From positions 1 to 12,556 of the forward strand of contig CANKGM010000036.1 in NCBI GenBank assembly GCA_947481355.1: a stretch of DNA of 12,556 nt, written 5' to 3'. Positions within the stretch are counted from its first letter, which is position 1. Each line of letters begins with the position of its first letter. Shown here one piece after another: positions 1 through 6,636 of the stretch. The notes under the pieces were generated by a model. The model was not told where the DNA came from. It searched no databases and saw only the letters and a program-made list of their open reading frames with translations. The DNA is from Chitinophagaceae bacterium (GTDB taxonomy: Bacteria > Bacteroidota > Bacteroidia > Chitinophagales > Chitinophagaceae). The translations under genes and the position numbers were made by a program.

Positions 1-588
1 ACCAGAGAAAAGTCTACCAATGTTTTTCTGATGAGTTAGAATTACGAGTAATGCAACAACAATAGCAAATATGCGATATGCATTATTATCTACATTAAAG
101 ATAACTAGAATGAATACAGGGAAAGCCATACTTGCTAGAATGGAACTCAATGAAACGAAACGAGTAAGATACAAGACTAATAAGAAAACACCGCCACAAC
201 TTAGTGCTGTCCATGGAGAAATAGCGATAATCAGTCCGAATAATGTAGCCACACCTTTGCCACCACGAAATTCTGCCCAAATAGGAAATATATGTCCCAA
301 CACAGCAGCTAATCCCAATCCAATTTGAAAATTAGTTCTAGCAAATTCATTTTCAACATAAAAAGGAAGTAATAGGGCTAGTTTAACAGCAAGTAAACCT
401 TTTAGCATGTCTAAAACCATTACGATGCTTCCCCATCTAGAACCTAATACTCTGAATGTATTTGTTGCACCAGCATTTCCACTTCCATAATCTCTTATAT
501 CTATATTAAACTGTGTTTTGCTGATAATCAGCGATGTTGGAATAGATCCCAACATGTAAGCTAATATGATCAGAATAAACTCATTCAT
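1..588 (-). CDS. plsY: Acyl-phosphate:glycerol-3-phosphate acyltransferase PlsY, C-terminus cut by window edge
   Basis: This is an integral inner-membrane enzyme that transfers an acyl group from acyl-phosphate to glycerol-3-phosphate, giving lysophosphatidate, the first step of phospholipid synthesis in most bacteria. Reading from the ATG at 588, 196 codons stay open to base 1. The three family signatures are present: GSGNAGATN (residues 36-44), the stretch around GHIFPIWAEFRGGKGVAT (98-115) with the glycine-rich substrate loop, and THQKNIGRL (185-193). Hydrophobic segments at about 3-20, 55-76, 88-105, 117-141 and 148-184 fit a multi-span membrane protein. The third signature lies close to the usual C-terminus, so probably only some 10-20 residues are missing. 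The start follows directly after an in-frame TAA and gives the typical hydrophobic N-terminus. It lies 63 bases downstream of prmA on the same strand and may be co-transcribed or have its own promoter in that gap. Confidence 0.95.
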   Translation of the reverse strand, partial: MNEFILIILAYMLGSIPTSLIISKTQFNIDIRDYGSGNAGATNTFRVLGSRWGSIVMVLDMLKGLLAVKLALLLPFYVENEFARTNFQIGLGLAAVLGHIFPIWAEFRGGKGVATLFGLIIAISPWTALSCGGVFLLVLYLTRFVSLSSILASMAFPVFILVIFNVDNNAYRIFAIVVALLVILTHQKNIGRLFSG

Positions 589-611
589 TATTGTGAATAT
601 CTTGTGAATGA

Positions 612-619
612 CAAATTTA
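612..619 (-). promoter_or_regulatory. Candidate -7 element upstream of plsY
   Basis: On the minus strand the octamer TAAATTTG matches the Bacteroidota -7 consensus TAnnTTTG exactly and is the same octamer as in the stronger purM promoter. It sits 23 bases before the plsY ATG. No TTG is found at the expected 19-21 base distance upstream, so only half of the promoter is supported, and chance occurrence in A/T-rich DNA is possible. Confidence 0.3.
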
Positions 620-621
620 CG

Positions 622-645
622 AAAAAAACTCTAAAATCTTGGAGT
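622..645 (-). terminator. Weak candidate terminator after prmA
   Basis: Seven bases past the prmA stop the minus strand reads ACTC, a ten-base interior, GAGT, then a run of seven T. The interior can add two more A-T pairs around one mismatch, so the stem is short and A/T-rich. The position and T-run suit an intrinsic terminator, but the weak stem would at best give partial termination ahead of plsY. Confidence 0.35.
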
Positions 646-651
646 ATGGGG

Positions 652-1476
652 TTATGAAGGTCTTTTTCCAAACAACAAGGCTATCCACCCCGAGTCATCT
701 AGTCTCTTAATTGGTTCCCCAAACAGTGGAGTAAATATTTGACATATATCATCATAATCTTCTTGTAATAAGCCACTTATAAGTAGCTTGCCTGGCGTAT
801 TGAGGTGATGATATATAGATAAGGCATGTTGAATCAATACAGATTTGTTAATATTGGCTAGAACTACGTCTGCCACATCCAATGCATCGAGTGTTTGACC
901 TAAATAAATAGAACAACGGCTAGCATTATTCATTTTCAGGTTTTCCGCTACATTTTCAATACTCCAGGTATCGTTATCGATTGCTTGAATAGATTTGGCA
1001 CCTAATTTTTCTGCTAAAATGGCTAGTATACCTGTACCGGTACCAAAATCAAGGATGTGTTGATGTGTAAAATCAATGTCCAGCATAGCATTCATCATCA
1101 TCCGTGTAGTAGCATGGTGTCCTGTACCAAAACTCATCTTGGGGGTAATAAGAATTTCATGTGTGAAGCCTTCTATTGGTGGATGAAAATGAGCCCTGAC
1201 ATGTACTTTCCCGGGAATAAATACAGGATCGAAATTAGATTCCCATAAAGCATTCCAATTCTGCTGCTTTACAATTTGTCGGCTAAAGATTAATGCATGC
1301 TCCTTGCAGAATTGTTCAAATTCGGAGTGATCTAATTCGTTGACATCTGCATAAGCAATCAGGCTACCTTCAGTTTCTTCCATACCATGAAACCCCAATT
1401 CAGGCAGTGTTGCAATAAGCAATTCAATGGATTCTGCAGATAAAGACGTAAAGATAATTTCGATACATTCAATCAT
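652..1476 (-). CDS. prmA: Ribosomal protein L11 methyltransferase PrmA
   Basis: PrmA is a cytoplasmic SAM-dependent enzyme that methylates lysine and N-terminal amino groups of ribosomal protein L11. The 274-residue product has the expected two parts. The N-terminal substrate-recognition domain (about 1-75) is followed by the linker around QNWNALWESNFDPV (72-85). The Rossmann methyltransferase domain then carries PKMSFGTGHHATT (112-124), SAM motif I DFGTGTG (143-149), the acidic AIDND of motif II (165-169) and the ANIN tetrapeptide (207-210), the PrmA counterpart of the NPPY-type catalytic motif. The start at 1476 gives the MIECIEIIFTS beginning usual for Bacteroidota PrmA, so it is probably right even though a hairpin and T6 tract end on the base before it. 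Length is slightly under the roughly 290 residues of the E. coli protein. It lies 40 bases downstream of pnp, same strand. Confidence 0.95.
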   Translation of the reverse strand: MIECIEIIFTSLSAESIELLIATLPELGFHGMEETEGSLIAYADVNELDHSEFEQFCKEHALIFSRQIVKQQNWNALWESNFDPVFIPGKVHVRAHFHPPIEGFTHEILITPKMSFGTGHHATTRMMMNAMLDIDFTHQHILDFGTGTGILAILAEKLGAKSIQAIDNDTWSIENVAENLKMNNASRCSIYLGQTLDALDVADVVLANINKSVLIQHALSIYHHLNTPGKLLISGLLQEDYDDICQIFTPLFGEPIKRLDDSGWIALLFGKRPS

Positions 1477-1510
1477 AAAAAAGCCGGTATGTATACCGGC
1501 AATTTTTTAT
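1477..1510. terminator. Rho-independent, bidirectional-looking terminator between pnp and prmA
   Basis: GCCGGTAT (1483-1490) pairs perfectly with ATACCGGC (1493-1500), a GC-rich stem of seven to eight pairs with a two- to four-base loop. On the minus strand it is followed by T6 (1482-1477), and on the plus strand by AATTTTTT. It begins 16 bases past the pnp stop, where a pnp terminator is expected. Unusually, its minus-strand T-run ends exactly at the prmA ATG, leaving no space for a separate leader. Confidence 0.85.
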
Positions 1511-1516
1511 ATGTTT

Positions 1517-3664
1517 TTATTCCCCTGAACCAGAGCCATCGTTTCCGTCTGGTCTTGGCATGAGGGCTTTTCTACTCAATTTGAATTTTCCAGTTTTGGG
1601 ATCTAATCCAATTAATTTTACTTTAACAGAATCACCTTCCTTCATAATTCCATCTAAATTTTCTAGACGTTTCCAGCTGACCTCACTAATGTGAAGCAAC
1701 CCTTGCTTTCCAGGTAAAAATTCTACAAAAGCTCCATAAGGCATGATAGATTTCACTTTTGCCTCATATTCTTCTCCCACTTCAGGCATAGATACAATTC
1801 CTTTAATCCAGGCAACTGCTCTCTCAAGACCTTCTTTAGCTGGACTAAATACGCTTACTTCACCTTGGTTGCCAACTTCTTCAATATTGATGGTGGTTCC
1901 AGTTTCGCGTTGAATTTCTTGAATTATTTTTCCTTGTGGGCCGATAATTGCACCAATGAATTCTTTGTCAACAAACATTTTCTCCATACGTGGCGCATGT
2001 GGCTTAACCTCACTTCGCGCTTTGTCGAAGCAGCTATACATAGCGTCTAGGATGTGTAAACGACCCTTTTTAGCTTGTCCAAGGGCCTCACGCATGGTTT
2101 CCATGCTCAATCCGTCTATTTTGATATCCATTTGAATGCCACAGATACCATCACGGGTTCCAGTAACTTTAAAATCCATATCTCCTAGATGATCTTCATC
2201 ACCAAGGATATCAGTTAAAATAGCGTATTTACCGTCAGATGGTCTAGTTATTAGTCCCATAGCAACACCACTTACGTGTTTAGGAATTGGAACACCCGCA
2301 TCCATTAGGGCAAGTGATCCAGCACATACAGTTGCCATAGATGATGAACCATTTGATTCAAGGATGTCTGAGACAACACGTACAGTATATGCATAGTCAC
2401 TTCCAGGCATCATTTGTTTCAATGAACGCAGTGCGAGGTTACCATGTCCTACTTCTCTTCTACCTGGTCCTCTATTTGGCTTTACTTCACCCGTGGAGAA
2501 TGCAGGGAAATTATAATGAAGAATAAACTTGCTATAATCAGATTTTGCTGCACTTTCAATAAGCAATTCATCTAAAGGAGTACCGAAGGTAATCGTTGTA
2601 AGTGATTGAGTTTCACCTCTAGTAAACAATGCTGATCCGTGTGGCGTTGGAAGAACATCGACTTCCATATCTAATGGACGTACTTGATCTAACTGACGAC
2701 CGTCAAGACGAATTCTATCATCCAGCATCATGTTACGTACTACTTCCCACTTCAAATCCTCGTAGTATTTTTTTGCTAATTTCTTTTGTTCTGGTGTTGC
2801 TTCAGCGCCTAGCAATTCAACAACCTCTTTCTTTAACTCATCATAGGCTTTAGATCTATCAGACTTAGCACTTGCGCTTTTTGAAATCGCATAAACCCTT
2901 GCTTCAGCAAATTCATTTACTTTAAGCTGAATTGCCTCATCAGAAGGTGGCTTAGGGTAATCTCTTTTGCCTTGAACACCAACCTTTTCACGGAGCTGCT
3001 CTTGGGCGATGATTTGTAATTTAATAGAATCATGTGCTAATTCTAAGGCTTTAATGAAATCCTCTTCAGAACATTCTTTGGATTCACCTTCAACCATCAT
3101 AAGGTTTTTAGATGTTGCACCAATCATAAAGTCCATGTCGGCAAGAGCCAGCTCAGCCCTATATGGGTTAACAATGAATTTTCCGTCAACCCTTGCTATA
3201 CGTACTTCAGAAATAACTTCTTTGATTGGAATATTAGAAACAGCCAATGCAGCAGAGGCGGCAAGACAAGCTAGAGCATCAGGCAAGACTTCTGGATCAG
3301 ACGATATTAACGAAATCAACACTTGAACATCACATAGATAATCTTCTGGAAATAAAGGCCTTAGCGCTCTATCAATCAACCGACTAATTAGGACTTCTGA
3401 ATCTGTAATTCTTCCTTCACGTTTGAAAAAAGATCCTGGAATACGACCAGCGGAAGCGAATTTTTCTTGATAATCAACGGACAATGGGAAGAAATCTTGT
3501 CCTTCTTTTGGCTCTTTGTTAGCACAAACTGTTGCCAACAAAATGCAATTTCCCTGTCTTACTGTAACAGCACCATCAGCCTGACGAGCAAGTCTACCGG
3601 TCTCAATAGTTACAATACGGTTATTTCCTAAATCAAAACTGGTTTGAAATGGTTGTTGTAGCAT
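1517..3664 (-). CDS. pnp: Polynucleotide phosphorylase (polyribonucleotide nucleotidyltransferase)
   Basis: PNPase is a trimeric cytoplasmic 3'-5' exoribonuclease that releases nucleoside diphosphates using phosphate, and can also add tails. At 715 residues it has the normal length and domain order. The first RNase PH-like domain (about 10-145) contains FFKREGR (79-85). An all-helical linker (about 240-310) follows. The second, catalytic RNase PH-like domain (about 315-540) has NGSSSMA (438-444), the phosphate-binding serine region, and the acidic GDEDHLGDMDFK (488-499). A KH domain (about 560-622) has the IIGPQGK loop (573-579), and an S1 domain (about 630-700) has YGAFVEFLPGKQGLLHIS (643-660). 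A short acidic Gly/Ser tail ends the protein. No domain is missing. The gene follows rpsO with a 74-base gap, as in many bacteria, and that gap can form competing hairpins that may matter for pnp control. Confidence 0.98.
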   Translation of the reverse strand: MLQQPFQTSFDLGNNRIVTIETGRLARQADGAVTVRQGNCILLATVCANKEPKEGQDFFPLSVDYQEKFASAGRIPGSFFKREGRITDSEVLISRLIDRALRPLFPEDYLCDVQVLISLISSDPEVLPDALACLAASAALAVSNIPIKEVISEVRIARVDGKFIVNPYRAELALADMDFMIGATSKNLMMVEGESKECSEEDFIKALELAHDSIKLQIIAQEQLREKVGVQGKRDYPKPPSDEAIQLKVNEFAEARVYAISKSASAKSDRSKAYDELKKEVVELLGAEATPEQKKLAKKYYEDLKWEVVRNMMLDDRIRLDGRQLDQVRPLDMEVDVLPTPHGSALFTRGETQSLTTITFGTPLDELLIESAAKSDYSKFILHYNFPAFSTGEVKPNRGPGRREVGHGNLALRSLKQMMPGSDYAYTVRVVSDILESNGSSSMATVCAGSLALMDAGVPIPKHVSGVAMGLITRPSDGKYAILTDILGDEDHLGDMDFKVTGTRDGICGIQMDIKIDGLSMETMREALGQAKKGRLHILDAMYSCFDKARSEVKPHAPRMEKMFVDKEFIGAIIGPQGKIIQEIQRETGTTINIEEVGNQGEVSVFSPAKEGLERAVAWIKGIVSMPEVGEEYEAKVKSIMPYGAFVEFLPGKQGLLHISEVSWKRLENLDGIMKEGDSVKVKLIGLDPKTGKFKLSRKALMPRPDGNDGSGSGE

Positions 3665-3672
3665 TTTATACG

Positions 3673-3720
3673 TTTTGGGAATGTTCCAAAAGCACTATTC
3701 CCAACCTAAGCTGGGAATAG
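3673..3720 (-). promoter_or_regulatory. Overlapping inverted repeats in the rpsO-pnp leader
   Basis: Three copies of one heptamer in alternating orientation lie in the gap. CTATTCCCA (3695-3703) pairs with TGGGAATAG (3712-3720) over nine bases with an eight-base loop. The same middle arm, ATTCCCAA (3697-3704), can instead pair with TTGGGAAT (3675-3682). A third hairpin, TTTTGG-G-AA with TTCCAAAA, spans 3673-3690. The first two structures exclude each other. In E. coli the rpsO-pnp gap contains an RNase III-cleaved hairpin used for pnp autoregulation. A similar role here is inference. The nine-pair stem followed by TGCTTTT could also be a leaky terminator for rpsO. Confidence 0.6.
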
Positions 3721-3738
3721 AACTGTTCAGTAAATATT

Positions 3739-4011
3739 TTATTTTCTCAAGCCGAGCTTCTCAATCAAGGCGCGATAGCCAAGAAGGTTATGTTTGCTTA
3801 AATAAGTCAGAAGCCTCTTTCGTTGTCCAACTTTTCTCATCAAACCTCTTTGGGTTGAGAAATCTTTTTTGTTAACCTTCAAGTGCTTAGAAATCTCATT
3901 GATTTCTTCAGTAAGCAATGCAATTTGACCTTCAATTGAACCGGTATTGTTTGAATTGCCACCGTATTCGGCAATAATGGAAGACTTTTTTTCTTTGGTT
4001 ACGCTTGACAT
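3739..4011 (-). CDS. rpsO: 30S ribosomal protein S15
   Basis: S15 is a primary 16S rRNA-binding protein of the small-subunit platform. The 90-residue product has the standard length (89 in E. coli) and the family signature spanning about 33-71, including HLKVNKKDFSTQRGL (43-57) and VGQRKRLLTYL (61-71). His43 and Asp50 correspond to the conserved RNA-contacting His/Asp pair, and the C-terminus LIEKLGLRK is typical. The ATG at 4011 is preceded by an A-rich minus-strand leader (eight A in a row) with no Shine-Dalgarno sequence, consistent with Bacteroidota initiation. Its 5' flank of about 100 bases shows no clear -33/-7 pair. pnp follows downstream. In other bacteria S15 represses its own translation by binding its mRNA; I see no obvious pseudoknot here. 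Confidence 0.98.
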   Translation of the reverse strand: MSSVTKEKKSSIIAEYGGNSNNTGSIEGQIALLTEEINEISKHLKVNKKDFSTQRGLMRKVGQRKRLLTYLSKHNLLGYRALIEKLGLRK

Positions 4012-4110
4012 CTCTATTTTTTTTGATTCATCTATAATTCTACGTCGAAAATTTGGCTGCGAAGGTATGCTTTTATTCTAAAATAACAAAGAAATGCACA
4101 TTCTGTATAG

Positions 4111-4629
4111 CTATTCCATATATTTCAGCTTGAAGGAATATAACAGAACAAAGAGAAGTCCAAAAATACCCCCATAAATAGCAAATGCCAGTCCCATTAA
4201 ATTACCCGAACCAAATACCAACAATGGGGCGATTATGCCAATAATGGTTCCTAAAACATATAGCCTAAACCCATTTTTCTTCAGCCTAAGCATAAGCATA
4301 GCCCCTAATAATGTCAATAAATTGGACACCATGGAAAAGAAGCTGTGATCGCGCATATTGGATGCGGTATTCGTTGCGGCGGCATTTGCAATGAGTTTCT
4401 CCACCTGTTCTCCTGCTGCGGGGTCTTTTTGAAAAGCTGACTCAAATTGCACTTGTAATTGTTCAAGATTTTTAGTGAATTCTAGGCTAACCTGTTCGGG
4501 ATTTGACAAACTTGAGATTGACTGCATCATTACCCAACTACTTCCAAAAATAGATAGATAGCAAAGTATACTTAAAAAACGGGGGCGAAATGGTGCTGAA
4601 TTTGGAGTATGGTCAGTTGAAGAATCCAT
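4111..4629 (-). CDS. Small multi-span membrane protein of unknown function
   Basis: I do not recognise a named family. The 172-residue product starts with a polar, proline-containing tail of about 16 residues (MDSSTDHTPNSAPFRPR). A first membrane helix spans about 17-37. A soluble, mostly helical and acidic loop (about 42-95, with EQVSLEFTKNLEQLQ) follows. Three closely spaced helices come next, at about 97-115, 121-139 and 143-165, with a short basic-aromatic end (FKLKYME). The LKKNGF turn between helices 2 and 3 and the general pattern resemble uncharacterised inner-membrane proteins common in Bacteroidota, but that is from memory. It lies 99 bases upstream of rpsO on the same strand and may be the first gene of that transcript. 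It is divergent from the glycosyltransferase across a gap containing phased A-tracts. Confidence 0.8.
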   Translation of the reverse strand: MDSSTDHTPNSAPFRPRFLSILCYLSIFGSSWVMMQSISSLSNPEQVSLEFTKNLEQLQVQFESAFQKDPAAGEQVEKLIANAAATNTASNMRDHSFFSMVSNLLTLLGAMLMLRLKKNGFRLYVLGTIIGIIAPLLVFGSGNLMGLAFAIYGGIFGLLFVLLYSFKLKYME

Positions 4630-4681
4630 TAATAATTAAACAATTTATACTCGAAGTTAGGATAGAAATGGGGTGTTGTCT

Positions 4682-4719
4682 AAAAAAAGAGCAAATTTGA
4701 ACAAATTTGTACCAATTTC
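4682..4719. promoter_or_regulatory. Helically phased A-tracts with tandem palindromic octamers
   Basis: Four A/T tracts are spaced at about 10 bp: A7 centred at 4685, then CAAATTTG (4692-4699, centre 4695.5), CAAATTTG (4702-4709, centre 4705.5) and the degenerate CCAATTTC (4712-4719, centre 4715.5). A-tracts repeated once per helical turn cause intrinsic curvature. CAAATTTG is also its own reverse complement, so the pair could form a tandem operator. It lies in the divergent gap between the membrane-protein gene and the glycosyltransferase. A bend that assists promoters or a repressor site are both inference. Confidence 0.5.
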
Positions 4720-4754
4720 TATTATATACTTATGCTGTATATAAAAGTACTGCA

Positions 4755-4763
4755 ATGAAGTAA
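4755..4763 (+). other. Minimal ATG-AAG-TAA frame just upstream of, and in frame with, the glycosyltransferase
   Basis: The only ATG in frame with the glycosyltransferase upstream of its conserved N-terminus is at 4755, and it is stopped after one further codon by TAA at 4761. An eight-codon frame (4732-4758, beginning ATG CTG TAT) ends in TGA overlapping that ATG. The region could be a start codon cut off by a nonsense change (CAA to TAA would restore MKQSLIN), a tiny leader, or a sequencing error. I cannot tell which. Confidence 0.35.
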
Positions 4764-4790
4764 TCGCTTATTAACACTAATAAAACCATC

Positions 4791-5912
4791 CTGCAAAAAA
4801 CGCTCCATATAGTCAGTCACCATGAACCAAGTCCACTAGACTACCTTGGCGGAAGCGATTTATATTGGTTAATAAAAGCGCTTCATGCAGAAGGCATTAA
4901 AATACAGTTGCACCTCTTCATTGAGCGAAACAACCTTTCAAACACACTTCAACTAGAATGTGAAACTATTCATTATTACAAGCAGAAAAAAGGACACCTT
5001 GGATTTTGTTTTGACATGCCATACTCAGTTAGCACTAGATCTGATGAAGCGTTAGTTGAAAGATTAAATCAAAATGATTTTCCGATTATTTTTCACGGAA
5101 TAGAATCCACCTATTTTTTATCAAAGGGATATTTTCATAACCGTAAAATTGTCGTACGATTACAAACCTGGAAACATCAGAAGTATAAAAAATTATTCCA
5201 TACCTACCCTATTGGATTAGATAAAATAAGGTATAAGCTGAAAGAACTTCGGTATGCTAAATTCGAATATGAATTATGCAGAAAGTATATATGTGCTATA
5301 ATTCCTTCAGTAAATGAAGATACTTTCAAATCATGTTCTTATAATTTGGCATATGAAACACTACCTCATTTTATTGGGATGACTACCCCAATGGGAATTG
5401 AAGGGAATGGTAACTACTGCTTATTTCATGGAGATTTTTCCAATAAATCAACTGAATTAACTGCTCAATGGCTTTTAAAGGAAGTATTCAACGAAGTTGA
5501 AATTCCATTTGTAGTAGTTGCAAAAAATCCAACTGTTGAAATCGAAAATTTGGCACACGAAAAAATGCATACATGCATCGTTTCAAATCCAAGTGATAAA
5601 GAATTGATAGAACTTATCAAAAAAGCCCATATACATATACTCCCAATAAATGAATTAAGTGAAGAGAATAACGAGCTGATCCTATCATCACAACTAGGTA
5701 GACACATTTTGATTAACCGTGCACATCCAGCTAGTAAAGGATTGCAGAGTATTTGCCACATTGCGCGCACCACTAAAGAATTCAAACAAAAAATAACGGC
5801 ATTATTTGATTTGCCATTCACAAACACCGATATTGAAAAAAGAGAAAGAGTGACTAGAGAAGAATTTGATGACAAAGCATATGCAGGGAAGCTTATTAAA
5901 ATGCTATATTAG
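4791..5912 (+). CDS. Glycosyltransferase, GT-B fold, GT4-like (non-ATG start, probably CTG)
   Basis: The protein resembles a family of Bacteroidota glycosyltransferases, probably cytoplasmic and acting on surface or lipid-linked glycans; donor and acceptor are unknown. Counted from CTG at 4791 it is 373 residues. The N-terminal Rossmann half begins TLHIVSHHEPSPLDYLGGSD (4-23) and KALHAEGIKIQLHLF (29-43), a typical GT-B first strand and sugar-nucleotide loop. HYYKQKKGHL follows at about 60. The C-terminal half has NYCLFHGDFSNKST (about 207-220), PFVVVAKNP (about 239-247), and LIKKAHIHILPINE (about 276-289), where GT4 enzymes place the donor-binding region. An acidic, helical C-terminus (DIEKRERVTREEFDDKAYAGKLIKML) matches the family. 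There is no in-frame ATG, GTG or TTG between the stop at 4761 and TTG at 4908. Starting at 4908 would delete strand 1, so CTG 4791 is preferred, with ATT 4770 and ATC 4788 as alternatives. The 3' end overlaps convergent ftsE by 17 bases. Confidence 0.78.
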   Translation: MQKTLHIVSHHEPSPLDYLGGSDLYWLIKALHAEGIKIQLHLFIERNNLSNTLQLECETIHYYKQKKGHLGFCFDMPYSVSTRSDEALVERLNQNDFPIIFHGIESTYFLSKGYFHNRKIVVRLQTWKHQKYKKLFHTYPIGLDKIRYKLKELRYAKFEYELCRKYICAIIPSVNEDTFKSCSYNLAYETLPHFIGMTTPMGIEGNGNYCLFHGDFSNKSTELTAQWLLKEVFNEVEIPFVVVAKNPTVEIENLAHEKMHTCIVSNPSDKELIELIKKAHIHILPINELSEENNELILSSQLGRHILINRAHPASKGLQSICHIARTTKEFKQKITALFDLPFTNTDIEKRERVTREEFDDKAYAGKLIKMLY

Positions 5913-6582
5913 CATTATCCAATACTTTGCCGCCTTCTGTTTTAATCATTCTTGCAGGGTATTTTTTAATTACTATATAATCATGAGTGGCCATCACAAT
6001 AGCAGTACCAAATTCTTGACCAATTTGAAATAATAATTGCATTATTTCTTCAGTAGTTTCGGGATCAAGATTACCAGTTGGTTCATCAGCAAGTAACAAT
6101 TTTGGTGAATTTAGTAATGCCCTTGCAATATCAATACGCTGTTGTTCACCCCCAGAAAGTTCATAGGGAAATTTAAATCCTTTGGTAGTTAATCCAACTT
6201 TCCGAAGTACTTCTTGGATTTTATCTTCTATCTCTCTATGATTAGTCCACCCTGTAGCATTCAACACAAACTTTAAATTATCGTGTACATTTCGATCTGT
6301 GAGCAATTGGAAATCTTGAAATACAATTCCAATGTTTCGTCTTAAATAAGGAACTGTTTTCCACGTAACTTCTTTTAAATCGAATCCTGCTACTTTAGCT
6401 TCACCCGTTTTCAAAGGTAATTCACCGTATAATGTTTTGAGCAAACTCGATTTTCCAGAACCTGTCTTACCCACTAAATAGACAAATTCACTCTTATGAA
6501 TTTGTATGTTTACATCAGATAAGATTAGGGATTCTCCCTGGTATATATTAGCCTGTCTAATATCTAATACTGCTTCACTCAT
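5896..6582 (-). CDS. ftsE: FtsE-type cell-division ABC transporter ATP-binding protein
   Basis: FtsE is the cytoplasmic ATPase that pairs with the membrane protein FtsX to activate peptidoglycan hydrolases during division. The 228-residue product is a single complete ABC domain. It has Walker A GKTGSGKSS (38-46), a Q-loop VFQDFQLL (87-94), signature LSGGEQQR (142-149), Walker B LLLADE (162-167) with the D-loop TGNLDP (169-174), and switch His200 in ATHD. The VFQDFQLL segment and the length are typical of FtsE rather than of the related LolD or MacB ATPases, but that separation by eye is not absolute. No ftsX is adjacent, which is common in Bacteroidota. It lies 54 bases downstream of purM on the same strand. 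Its last codons overlap the 3' end of the convergent glycosyltransferase, so no terminator can lie between the two. Confidence 0.85.
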   Translation of the reverse strand: MSEAVLDIRQANIYQGESLILSDVNIQIHKSEFVYLVGKTGSGKSSLLKTLYGELPLKTGEAKVAGFDLKEVTWKTVPYLRRNIGIVFQDFQLLTDRNVHDNLKFVLNATGWTNHREIEDKIQEVLRKVGLTTKGFKFPYELSGGEQQRIDIARALLNSPKLLLADEPTGNLDPETTEEIMQLLFQIGQEFGTAIVMATHDYIVIKKYPARMIKTEGGKVLDNANIAF

Positions 6583-6636
6583 GTTTACTATTTTCTATAT
6601 GAAGTTACAAATTAGGTAAGAAAATGATGGACTGAT

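Noticed and set aside
71..328. A plus-strand 85-codon frame and an overlapping 61-codon minus-strand frame
   Set aside because: Both are out-of-frame shadows of plsY, whose conserved motifs occupy the true minus-strand frame.
1865..3326. Several plus-strand open frames of 60-105 codons opposite pnp
   Set aside because: They lie entirely antisense to a well-conserved coding sequence, have no recognisable domains or start context, and are explained by pnp codon usage.
5465..5875. A 136-codon minus-strand frame opposite the glycosyltransferase
   Set aside because: It is rich in Ser/Phe/Ile runs typical of antisense translation of A/T-rich genes, and the plus-strand frame has clear family motifs.
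5896..6582. Possible LolD or MacB identity for the ABC ATPase
   Set aside because: Length, the VFQDFQLL Q-loop context and the absence of a neighbouring LolC/MacB-type permease favour FtsE. The alternative is not fully excluded.
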